Shown here: piece by piece, positions 23,099 through 32,299 of the stretch | Numbering within the stretch: position 1 is the first letter of the stretch | How the letters are laid out: the number at the start of each line of letters is the position of its first letter | DNA from: Sweltsa coloradensis | Taxonomy: Eukaryota > Arthropoda > Insecta > Plecoptera > Chloroperlidae | DNA length: 64,000 bases | Assembly (NCBI GenBank): GCA_024449915.1 | Contig: JAMZAV010000302.1 | Span: forward strand, 186,001-250,000 | Direction: 5' to 3' | Program-made: the position numbers and the translations under genes | The notes under the pieces: generated by a model | What the model was told of the DNA's origin: nothing | The model's database searches: none | Seen by the model: only the letters and a program-made list of their open reading frames with translations

Positions 23099-23226
23099 AA
23101 GGGGTATCTTTGGGGGGACCGTGAGCCCAAAAATGTAAAAAAACAACTTTGAACTTAACAAATTTAATCATTCAAAGTCCATCATTCACACCTTGATAGC
23201 TAACGAACAACAAAAAGATGTGATAT

Positions 23227-23713
23227 CCCCCCAAAATACAAAAATTTGTAAAAAAGACGGCAGCCAAGCTCTCCTTCAAAAGTCTTCGGCTGTGAATGCT
23301 GTGAGATATAGAAGTTGAGCCAAGCTTTTTATTCTTTCTCCCTAGTTTCGCTTTGAAAATATGTAAGATCATTTCGCCTGTTGACGAGCGCCAAGCCAAC
23401 GATTTTTGTGGTAAAAAAAGTAAAATTTTTAAACTCGAAATCATAAAAAAAATGACTTGGCCATTGAATTTGGTTCATGGCCAAGAATTTTTTTATGATT
23501 TCGAGTTTAAAAAATTTTACTTTTTTTACCACAAAAATCGTTGGCTTGGCGCTCGTCAACAGGCGAAATGATCTTACATATTTTCAAAGCGAAACTAGGG
23601 AGAAAGAATAAAAAGCTTGGCTCAACTTCTATATCTCACAGCATTCACAGCCGAAGACTTTTGAAGGAGAGCTTGGCTGCCGTCTTTTTTACAAATTTTT
23701 GTATTTTGGGGGG
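23227..23713. mobile_element. 487-bp palindromic foldback element
   Basis: CCCCCCAAAATACAAAAATT at the left is mirrored by the reverse complement ending in GGGGGG at 23713. The two arms of about 235 bp match almost throughout, including GACGGCAGCCAAGC, the CCTAGTTTCGCTTTGAAAAT block and TGACGAGCGCCAAGCCAACG. The centre is CTTGGCCAT/ATGGCCAAG around a 12-nt loop near 23470. The arms are too similar to be old. No coding capacity: the mirrored frames at 23172-23571 result from the palindrome. A long-TIR MITE or foldback element, or a replication-born inverted duplication, would look like this. Confidence 0.9.
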
Positions 23714-23734
23714 ATTTTGATTACTTCTAGGTGG

Positions 23735-23990
23735 CAGTGCATAGTGGCCAGAAACCTCGTGCGACTTTTCGTTGCCATGGCAACGTTACTTTTGTTAAAA
23801 TGTAATTTCCATCAACACTACTTATCGGATCAAAATAAAATTAACATATTCGTAACCGGACGGACATTCTAAATGATTTGGCCACCTCAGATTTTGTCGC
23901 CGTTTAGTTTAAAAAAAAAACTTTCGGTTAACTTTAATGTAACTTTGTAACTTTTTGAACGTTTTGCCACAAAACTAATGGCATTCAATA
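23735..23990 (+). repeat. 230-bp module, first copy
   Basis: CTCGTGCGACTTTTCGTTGC, CCATGGCAACG, CACTACTTATCGGATC, ACCGGACGGACATTCTAA and CAGATTTTGTCGCCGTTT recur in order at 24531-24760. The first copy is interrupted at its right end by the SINE A tail (AAATA repeats), after ACTAATGGCATTCAA. Confidence 0.85.
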
Positions 23991-23999
23991 AATAAAATA

Positions 24000-24415
24000 A
24001 AATAAAATAAATTGTATTTAGAGTCTATCCACTCAGTTATATAACTGATTTTCAGTGGAGGACTTTAAATCAAAGCGACCAAGCCAACCCTGTAGGCCCC
24101 GACGCAATCGACGAGTGAGCGATAACCAACCAAAGATCGATATTTTTAATACGAAATATAGCAATCAGTGGTATGGACAGTGCGAACACCCGCGAATCAA
24201 CGCCAGAATCAACAAGGCCGATTCAGAACAACTCTGAATTTACTATGTGCTTCGTTGCTAGGACGGCTCCAAAGTCACCGTTTACAAACTCCTAAGACAC
24301 GAACTGATGGACTTAAGTCCAAATCAGAAGTTAAAAAACTACTGACTTTAGCGGGAATCGAACCCTGAACCTTCTGCATTGGAAGCAGATACGCTAACAA
24401 CAAGACCAACGAGCC
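24000..24415 (-). mobile_element. SINE family A, inverted copy
   Basis: On the minus strand the tRNA-like head lies at about 24350-24410 and the tail runs into the (AAATA)n repeat at 23990-24010. It is closely similar to the complete copy at 22.67-23.10 kb but in opposite orientation, with the palindrome between them. The frames at 24055-24368 are chance. Confidence 0.85.
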
Positions 24416-24420
24416 ACACG

Positions 24421-24452
24421 ATCCATCCACATCCACATCCACATCCACATCG
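24421..24452 (+). repeat. (CATCCA)n short tandem repeat
   Basis: About five ATCCAC units directly next to the head of the inverted SINE A. It yields the Asp-Val dipeptide repeat in the chance minus frame at 24275-24517. Confidence 0.9.
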
Positions 24453-24530
24453 AAATTTGTTGATGGTCCAAATTTCAACCTGATCTGAATCTTCGTGCGA
24501 CCGCTATCATGAGCCAAAAAAGCTCTAGCT

Positions 24531-24760
24531 TCGTGCGACTTTTCGTTGCCATGGTAACGTTACTTTTGTTAAAATGTAATTTCCATCTACACTACTTATC
24601 GGATCAAAATAAAATTAACATATTCGTGACCGGACGGACATTCTAAATGATTTGGCCACCTCAGATTTTGTCGCCGTTTAGTTTTAAAAAAAAACTTTCG
24701 ATTAACTTTAATGTAACTTTGTAACTTTTTGAATGATTATTCCTCAAAACTAATGGCATT
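24531..24760 (+). repeat. 230-bp module, second copy
   Basis: Closely similar to 23.735-23.990 kb in the same orientation. Small differences include CATGGTAACG for CATGGCAACG. It continues past the point where the first copy meets the SINE, ending CAAAACTAATGGCATTCAAT. Confidence 0.85.
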
Positions 24761-24999
24761 CAATCGAGAACGAAGCTTGCGGATAATCTAAATTTCAACT
24801 CGATCCGAACCTCCGTTCGAACGTTATGGCGAGACATACTAACAAAAGAACAAAAAAAAAAAAAGAACAGTGACTATTTTTCCGGCAGAGTCAAATGGAA
24901 ACGCTCGCTTAATAAAACAACTGAAAATCGAATATGGATACATAAAAACTATTTTTTAAATAACAAAAACGAACAAAATAACAAACCAACAAAAAAACT

Positions 25000-26100
25000 T
25001 ACTTCAAACTATAGGTAGTAAAAGTGGTTAGAATTAATAAAGGTAGCGATATACGAATGTTAAATTAATTGATGCTGCAGCCAACTGCGTATGTAAACAC
25101 GACGTTGGGCGTTTGATTATTATTCCGCCTTTGCGTCACGACATTTACTTTTTCCCATGTGTTTTGTTAACCAAATGGTGTGTTTGTTCTAGCCAATCAA
25201 AGCGAGTTGAATCTGCACCGAATTGTGTTCTGGCCGGTGGTCTTAAATAGCGTAGGAGTACAGAGTAAACCTAGAGAAGTATACACTTTACCTTGAGAGA
25301 ATCGCGGACAGTGTTTCCATTGGTACAAAGTAAACACACCTTGAAGTACTAAACAAATAACTAAAGCTACAGTCCACAAGCTACGAATCGAAGTATCTTG
25401 GGGGTAAAATCTAATTTCGAAAGAAAATCAGTATGCTTGTTAAGCCAACATGGTGGTTACTGCAAAACAGCATGTGTATAATGTAAGCAGAAAATATTTA
25501 AAGAACTACAAAGTGTTATCTACGTTCTATGACTTGTTTATACATAGCATATATTAATATCTTATTAACATATACAACAATAGCTAATGCCCGTAAGGCT
25601 ATTTTGTAGACTACTTTAATGTAAAACAGTAGGAGATGGAGTGGATTTTGGATTTTGTGGACAAAGTGCACAAGTTTCATTTTAGCTATGTTAATGTTTG
25701 AAAAAGGAAGCGACCTCGCACTAAACGGTCTACTCGTATCAACAACGCATAATAAGTTGAACCAATATTATTATATTGAGAAACATATGTTTTCAGTGTA
25801 TGTTTAACAAGTTAGTATAACGATACTTAATTTAAAATGCATTGTGCTCTTGCTTTGAATATATTCTCTTGTTTAGATGTAACGATTGTAGCGATTTACA
25901 TAGTATTTTATTCGGTCGATCATGCAATATAATAATATGGTGATGAGTGAATATAAGCATACAATTTGCATATTTATATAAAACGATGTGAATTCGTATG
26001 GCAGTGTATCAATACTGATGTCATTAAATGTCAATACGAAATAAAAGCAAACCTTTCAAATTTTAAACGAAAAATAAAACAACCCCGTATTTCGTATCCC
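25000..26100. other. Unannotated stretch
   Basis: A CCAATCAAAGCG box at about 25193 with TTAAATAG some 50 bp downstream is weakly promoter-like. One 60-codon minus frame (25197-25379) is of chance length. Nothing else was identified. Confidence 0.4.
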
Positions 26101-26106
26101 AACACA

Positions 26107-26112
26107 TTTATT
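26107..26112 (-). promoter_or_regulatory. AATAAA poly(A) signal candidate
   Basis: A minus-strand AATAAA lies about 32 nt downstream of the TAA that ends the candidate exon at 26144-26437. The position is reasonable for a short 3' UTR, though AATAAA is common by chance in this DNA. Confidence 0.3.
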
Positions 26113-26143
26113 AGATTGTATCAGGTTCTAAGACAGAAACTTT

Positions 26144-26437
26144 TTACATGATCTGTTTCAACAAGCCAATCTCTCTCCTAAAGTAGAGTTTATCTTTGAA
26201 GAGTTTCAGCATTGATGACGGTTTTTTTGTCCAGCAGTAAAAGTCCATCCAATCTTTCTGCCTCTGTGTCGCCTCCAGGATACATTATTTATCCTTTCAT
26301 CTTGTCCCTGGAACTGATCATAGGACATTTCTCCTTGAGCTCGATCAGCGGCGGAACCCCAACCGGAATATTCGATAGCCGCGTTCAAAGAAGCCGTTTG
26401 ACCCGAGGCTAGAGGCTTAAGCTCGTCGGAACAATGG
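26144..26437 (-). CDS. Candidate 3'-terminal exon, frameshifted, unknown protein
   Basis: Reading on the minus strand from an AG acceptor at 26438-26439, one frame is open for 69 codons and gives a hydrophilic sequence with LKPLASGQTASLN, then AAIEYSGWGSAADRAQGEMS and a basic WRRHRGRKIGW motif. It then meets an A7 run at 26222-26228. In the given frame a TGA follows within six codons. With one more A the reading continues for 25 residues (..LKLFKDKLYFRREIGLLK..) to a TAA at 26144-26146. The block is more GC-rich than its flanks and has an AATAAA downstream. I recognise no family. It may be a live exon with a sequencing error, a decayed exon or a retrocopy fragment; length alone does not exclude chance. 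Confidence 0.35.
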
Positions 26438-26459
26438 CTTCACAATAAAATAATGTGTT

Positions 26460-28260
26460 ATACCAAACTTCTTTCTTCCGAATATTTTTTCCTAACAGCT
26501 TTATTATACGCTACCTCGTTCAATTTCCTTTAGAAGATATTCTCAAGACAATTTATGGAGTAGATACACGAATTTGCAAATTTCAAAGCGAAGACAAATA
26601 ACTAATAAGGACCACATACCTTAATGTTTTTTTTTCTTATTAAAACGTGTTTTCATATATGTAAAGTTGGATAGAATAAAAAATGTCATCAGTTATTTTA
26701 TAGGTTTCCTTAAACATCCATCGTCGATGCATACTAACCATAGGCCAATTTAAAATTAGAAAGCATATTATTTAAGCAACTAAAAACCCGTAATAAAGAC
26801 AAAATGTTATGCTTTGAAGTTTTATGTTTTATATTTTATTGTGATTTTAAATTAATGCTGCGACATTATTAACAAGAATAATGAACAATTTTGTGACTAT
26901 TTTTTATTTTTAATTTCATGGATAACATTATGAAAACAATATAATATACGTATAAATACTTGCTCTGAAATAGAATGAAATAATATATTTTTATTTTCTA
27001 CAATAATAATAATATCATGTTTGAATAATGGCATTTAACATATCCCTTATTATTTTTCTTGAAAAGTACACATTAGGTACACAAACTTCTGTTGTAGAAT
27101 TGTTTAACATTAATGATGCTGTATTCCACGATTTTTACGCCAACAAGATCAATTGAAAATAATGTATCAACAAACTTTATTATTAATATAAGAATACGCA
27201 CGTTTCCCAACGAAATCGACCAATTGAGTCTCGTCATTGTATACAACTCATAGTAGTCCTTTAAATGCGATACTTGTCTCATTGAACCAAAACCTCGATG
27301 AAAGTATTCTTGTTGATTATCCCTTCTGTATTCCGTTATTATTTTACCACATCAATTATTGTGTTTAGACCAAAGTTGTCCTCATTGAGTTTGTATCTCA
27401 TCTATACAGACTAGAGTTCAAAGAAGAAGGACGACACTAGAGAACAACGGTATTAATACAGAAGCAGTAACACAGTAAACTCTATATAGCCGTGGGGTTT
27501 GATCAAGCTTTTCTTTGCGTACTAGTTGCATATTGATATCCTTGAGAGTGACATTAAATGACAGTTGGTAAAACACGATCAGAAACTAGAAAACTTTCCA
27601 CAAAACTTGTTAGTTGCTTGTTGCTTGCGTTTTATTCGGAATCGTTGGCGTGTTCAAAGCTGAAGTGTAATAAATATTTGCGTGCCGTAGAAAAATCAAA
27701 CCTATTTCGTGCAGACGGCATTTTGAAAAAGTGTATGTAATATTTCCCGCAATAACTTTCAATATCACAAATCAAATGGCCAAATGCACGAACCTAAACT
27801 AAAGGTGAAATTGTCAAGGCAATGAAAAAAATATTACAGAAAACTTTTATTGAGTCTCCGAGAAGCAGACGTCTCAATCTGAATCTTAGCTCTAAAACTT
27901 TAACTATTCTTATCATTTACGACAAAAACCGAACAATGCACAGTCGTTTCTAGTTAAACACAATTACTTTCTGGTTACGCCCCCAAGCTGATTCAAGAAC
28001 TCGTAATGTTTACGTAATAAAATGTAATTCGTTTTCTTAGCAAGGTACTTTAAGAAGATTCGTTCTGAAATGCAGTTTAAAATTGCTTTTATACTTTTGA
28101 TAAGTTACCGTAATTTTTTTAATTGCTAATTACTAGCAACTTAACAACTTTAAAATTAAGAGATTATTAAGATAAGATAATTATATTCTAGATAGATATT
28201 TTCTACAAACCTAAAATATTTTTTCCAAAACTATTTTACCTAGATGATGTGTCAGTGGAT
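26460..28260. other. AT-rich stretch, nothing recognised
   Basis: Two chance-length frames (27073-27282 minus, 27558-27740 plus). If the 26-kb exon is real, its upstream intron would lie here, but I could not identify another exon. Confidence 0.45.
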
Positions 28261-28264
28261 GATG

Positions 28265-28560
28265 TAGTAATAATTAGAGGTACGTGAAAATAGAGTTTTG
28301 TGAATAGATGCTACAAAGCGCTATATTTTCACTTAAAACTAAGGTTTTTAAGTCCTATTTTATTTTATTTTCCATAGTATCTATAATTTGTTTATACACA
28401 TCTTTATTCAGTTGATATTAATTCAACTTTGATGACCAAATTTAAAATTAAAAATCTGAAACAGTTCATACACAAGGTTTTGAAAGTAGACAAAAAATAG
28501 ATGCTACAAAACGCTATAAAATGGCACTTCAACATACTATGTACACGCACCTTTAACTAT
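28265..28560 (+). mobile_element. MITE-like element E, copy 2
   Basis: The left end TTAGAGGTACGTGAAAATAG and the right end GTACACGCACCTTTAA are imperfect inverted copies, and ATAGATGCTACAAA(G/A)CGCTAT occurs near both ends. Internal words (AGTATCTATAATTTG, CTTTATTCAGTTGATA) match the inverted copy at 8.54-8.77 kb. No coding capacity. Confidence 0.65.
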
Positions 28561-28669
28561 AACCTAACTGATTTGTAATTAGTTCAGCGTGTGTCAGTGT
28601 TTGCACACGTGTTTGGATTTATTTGCAAAGTTAAACTAGCTCTACTATGTTTTTCTGAACTAACACATA

Positions 28670-28775
28670 CAAAATAAATAAATGAATGAATTCAAAGTTT
28701 ACCCAGTTATGTGAAGAACAGATTTTCAGTGTATGACTAAGTTTCAAATCCAGAACCTTGTCAACGTCGACGCCA
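28670..28775 (-). mobile_element. SINE family A tail, diverged
   Basis: Words AAATAAATAAATG, AGTTTACCCAGTTATG, CAGATTTTCAGTG and TTTCAAATCCAGAACC follow the order of the SINE A 3' end on the minus strand, with strong divergence. Only the tail-proximal part is present. Confidence 0.45.
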
Positions 28776-28964
28776 TATACATGCGAAGCGAATAATGTCC
28801 AAACTACCGATAAGTAATTGAAAACAAAGCTCTCTGGTTGTCCTTGAATTACTCGCGGGCGACGCTTTCATCACTAAAGCTGTTGTTTGATACACTACCC
28901 ACAACAAGCTTCATTAAACACTATAATGTAGTATATTATACTAAAGCTTATATGAGTATTTATA

Positions 28965-29045
28965 TATTTTATTTATTTATTTAACGTATATCCTATTTAG
29001 TTAGTTTAAAAAACTGATTTACAAAGGAGGACAACATAATTTAAT
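28965..29045 (-). repeat. Retroelement-like 3' tail, copy 2
   Basis: TTTATTTATTTAACGTATAT, CCTATTTAGTTAGTTT and CTGATTTACAAAGGAGGACA match the fragments at 13.3 and 47.7 kb. Followed on the plus strand by a short TTTAA repeat. Confidence 0.65.
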
Positions 29046-29059
29046 TTAATTTAATATAC

Positions 29060-30050
29060 GCAATAATTTTGGTTTGTAATTAGTTGTACATGCAACGATA
29101 TATCTTTATTGATGACAAATTGTATGTTCGTAATTATATCAATATAAAATACAAGATAAAATATTTAAAAGATGTTAAAAATGACTTTATAGGTATTTTA
29201 ACATAGCAAGTAATGTTTTGGCTATACTTAGAATAATTACATAGCCTTTTTGAATTAATGTTTCTTCGGGTCTTTGAGTAAAGTTTGTACATTACTATTA
29301 TTTTACCTGCAATAACAACCATATCACTAGTATAGTAAGTGTTTAAAATCTTGAATAAAATCAAATTTATGATGTTTTCATAATTGAAAATTTCGATTTG
29401 TATAAATTGTTTCAATCTTTGACTAATAAAGTAGATTTTAAAACGTAAAGAATACCTTCAATAACCGAATGCTCTGTTTCAACTTAACCCATTTAGTCAA
29501 GGCGTCGATGATTATGAACATTAAATTCTTAATTTAAATCCGGGCTAATTATATGTTTTTCAATTTGACCACATTTAATAAAAAATGGGGTGAATTTGGA
29601 AAAAACAATCAAAACATTTCAATCGGATGAATTGCATCTTTATGGGAGAAGATTGGAAATACACATTCGTAAAAATTTCTAAAAATGGGAACATTTTGGT
29701 TTGTCCCGGAAATGTAATAATATTATATAATTGTTTTTTTGAGATAACTAAAAATAATTTATAAAAATAATCAGAAAAATCTCTTAGAAATGCACTTAAA
29801 GTTTAAATGTGAACTAAAACTGGATCTTTAGTTCAAAATTCAAAATTTGTCACAAATTTCTTAAAAATCATAATAAAAAATATTGAAAATATCAAAATTC
29901 TAAAAAAAATGAGAAAAATGAATTGTTTGCTGAAAATGACCTAATTTAGTCCAATTTAATTTGAGACTGTGAGGATTTTATAGACTACCTACGATTACAC
30001 ACATTCTCTCTACAACCATTTAAATTTGTCTACAACTTAATGTTTTGGAT
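29060..30050. other. AT-rich stretch, nothing recognised
   Basis: One 93-codon minus frame (29134-29415) of chance length and many poly-A/T runs. No shared repeat was identified. Confidence 0.5.
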
Positions 30051-30059
30051 TTCAGTTGC

Positions 30060-30490
30060 CGTCGACGAAAATGATATCCAACAACAACGCCCCGAGGGGT
30101 TAGTATACGAACCGTCGAGAAAGCCCCGATGCTTCGTCGTCTTCATTCGCCCTATAAAACATTAAACGATTTATTGTCCAGCCCACGAGGCAGAGCTCCA
30201 CAGTAAGCATGCAGGCAGGTGAGTCGCCGGGGAAAGCCGGTGGACGTATTGCCTAGTCTCGTTCATAACAAAGCCCGACATATTCCCTCCCGTCAACTAT
30301 GTATGTTCCTTATCTATGCAGAGCCCTCTTGAGTGGGGATAGAGAGCTCTAGTAGACGGTGAATGGGGAACAGGGGAAGGGGAGGGGAGTGTTGCAGTTT
30401 GTCTTTCCCTCTCAACTGATATATAAACGTCAACCACACTGACGGAGTTCATCCCATCTTACGGTGGCTTGAGATTCAGTCCAGTGGCGT
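30060..30490 (+). promoter_or_regulatory. Candidate promoter and 5' exon region
   Basis: A GC-richer block starts abruptly in AT-rich DNA. It contains a TATA box CCCTATAAAACATT (TATAAAA at 30153-30159), about 30 bp later a possible start in GTCCAGCCC (near 30178-30183), an ATG at 30209-30211, and seven bases after it a strong splice donor CAG|GTGAGT (GT at 30219-30220). A second TATATAAA lies at about 30420-30427. This is the order expected of a promoter with a very short first coding exon (Met-Gln-Ala). No downstream exon was found, so the call rests on core motifs alone. Confidence 0.3.
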
Positions 30491-30689
30491 AGCAAATACA
30501 AACTGTTTGCCGTTCTGTATGGCTACTTCATTAATTCATAGAAAATGTTGGCCATTATTGTGAGATATGTAAGACACACAGACTCGTTATGCCCTTGATT
30601 AATTTAACGTTTTATTATTATTTTATTATTTATCCATGAATTTTTTGTTAAATAAATTTTAATGTTTAATCTGTTTGACAGTTAGAAAG

Positions 30690-30940
30690 CGAAGCTAAAC
30701 TAAATGAATGCATCACTTTTTGACCGTCTGTCCGCACATCCGTCGGGCCGTCTGTACGTCTGTCACGACGGATCACGATAAAAAACGAACATGAAATTCA
30801 ATTGACAAGAGTATTTTGTTGGCATTTCCATTCAAGGAGGAAACAGAACATTTTTGGCGACCTTGTGGCTCACTGGGTAAGAATCCCTCAGTGTAAATTG
30901 GGTTTAATATCAAACCCGGCACCTCCACCAAAAATATAAA
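30690..30940 (+). repeat. Dispersed repeat family D, copy 4
   Basis: It includes AAAGCGAAGC, GACCGTCTGTCCGCACATCC, CACGATAAAAAACGAACATG, TTGACAAGAGTATTTTGTTG and the end AACCCGGCACCTCCACCAAA. The last ~70 bp look tRNA-like: an A-box-type TGGCTCACTGGGTAAGA and a T-arm-type GGGTTTAATATCAAACCC, with CCACCA close behind. Confidence 0.7.
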
Positions 30941-30949
30941 AAAATATTT

Positions 30950-31980
30950 TCGGAACTTCCGTGCCGACTTTCTCTACCTAACTACTAACAAATAACAATC
31001 TCTATATAATTACGTTGTTGTTGGTTTCCAGACCTCTGTAATATTTTTTTCAAATTATAGAGTATCTCAGAATATTACAAAATTTAGAACCTCCTACCAA
31101 ACACGCTCAGATATCATTAGTAACAAAAAAGGATAATATAATAATATTATATAGGGTGACATATTATCAACTTTTAAATGATGATGCATTTAAGTTCTAT
31201 ACACAGCTGTTATGATCATACACGTTTTGTGTTAAGTAAGAAGATATGGTTAAATTCCTCTTTGCTGAATCTGTGCCATTATGATACAATATAATTGACG
31301 TGGTCGTCAAACCGTCCCTCAGATCTGGCAGTGGTACACGTGCCGATATATAAAAATCCAAACAACTTTATGCTTCCAATGATTCTTACCTAAACTGTTA
31401 TTTGAAGGCTTACTCCATTCTAACGATCAACATTCATATTGCGAAGATTACCAAGACCAATACGCAGACAAATTAGATAGCAACACATGATGTAATACTC
31501 TGTCAGACTCAGCAATATTTTTGACTTACCATTGATTAAACTGTGTCGGCGGCTGTGTATTATAATACAATGTTTTTTTTATTTAACCAAAAAAATTAAA
31601 AAATTTGGTTGCTTTCTTGCATTACATAATTAAAACTTAACTAGTTAACCATTAGTTTACTGACTAAGTTGTAGTTCTACATTAAAACTGATTTACAAAT
31701 TTAAACTTATCACAATTAAATCATTAGCATAAACTAATAACCAGATATTATTATCCACCCGTGATGAAGTACAAAAATGTTTGGAATCGTTACATTACTA
31801 AGCATTATGTAAATATTATCTCGGTCAAGTGATGTTGTTTTAAAAGAAATGTATTAAAAATATATTCTTTTTTTTATATCTTCCCCCAACCCATTTCCAA
31901 ACAAATTCACATTTAGGGTAGGGAGAGCATAAGCTCACCTGTCTTGGACCACTTTCAATGATTTAATCAATAAAAAAATA
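30950..31980. other. Unannotated stretch with a TATA-like site
   Basis: TATATAAAAA at 31347-31356 lies about 10 bp after a CACGTG E-box. This is weak promoter-like evidence only. No coding frame or repeat was recognised. Confidence 0.4.
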
Positions 31981-31984
31981 CGTA

Positions 31985-32025
31985 AATACATATTTTGTAT
32001 TTAGAGTCTACCAACTCAGTCAAAT
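31985..32025 (-). mobile_element. SINE family A tail stub
   Basis: TTTTGTATTTAGAGTCTACC followed by AACTCAGTC matches the very 3' end of SINE A, as seen at 3.75 and 24.02 kb. Only about 35 bp remain, next to an AAATACA-type tail. Confidence 0.6.
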
Positions 32026-32052
32026 AATAATATCCCTACTTCCATTATGAGG

Positions 32053-32297
32053 GTCGTCCTGCATGTTTAGTTCTCCGTTATCCTGCGCCACTGGCTATGC
32101 CGAGACAGCGAGCTACGTATCCTGAGTGGTTCAATGAATGCTTAGGGCGGTAGAGTTGACATTATGAGCCTGTCAGCCAAGTAAGCTATGGTCGTCCTGC
32201 ATGTTTAGTTCTCGCGTTATCCTGCGCCACTGGCTATGCCGAGACAGCGAGCTACGTATCCTGAGTGGTTCAATGAATGCTTAGGGCGGTAGAGTTG
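32053..32297 (+). repeat. Recent ~106-bp direct duplication
   Basis: GTCGTCCTGCATGTTTAGTT to AGGGCGGTAGAGTTGA occurs at 32053-32158 and again at 32191-32297 (spacing 138 bp). The only difference noticed is CTCCGTT against CTCGCGTT. The 32-bp spacer is ACATTATGAGCC..AAGCTATG. The near identity points to a recent event. Confidence 0.93.
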
Positions 32298-32299
32298 AT

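Larger units (their letters stand above)
22216..23180 (+). repeat. 465-bp unit, second copy, with SINE insertion
   Basis: It starts GAGAAAACGGTTCATCTTAG and matches the first unit up to AACCATTATAAATATC. It then carries about 660 extra bases (a partial and a complete SINE A) before resuming at CAAGGGGTATCTTTGGGG and ending at the shared AATCATTCAAAG at 23167. An AAAATC simple repeat lies at 22304-22330. Confidence 0.75.
21380..25000. mobile_element. Composite repeat region
   Basis: This 3.6-kb block is made of repeated modules. The word GAGAAAACGG starts two tandem units at 21751 and 22216 (spacing 465 bp), each continuing with GAAACTTGG, a GGGACCGG word and CAAAACGCGTAATTAC. A module with AAATTTCAACC/CTGATCTGAATCTTCG recurs at about 24465 and 24790, and a related word occurs near 21630. 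A 230-bp module occurs at 23755-23990 and again at 24531-24760. SINE A copies, a 487-bp palindrome and simple repeats are inserted in it. No open frame suggests a transposase or reverse transcriptase. It looks like a nested, non-autonomous or satellite-like repeat whose outer ends I could not define. Confidence 0.55.

Noticed and set aside
23172..23571. Three overlapping frames of 72-90 codons on both strands
   Set aside because: They come from the palindrome, which reads the same on both strands.
22737..24368. Frames starting MGNFKSKRPSQPCRPRRN or MEDFKSKRPSQPCRPRRN, and their relative at 3798
   Set aside because: They translate the conserved 3' part of SINE A and are repeated because the SINE is repeated.
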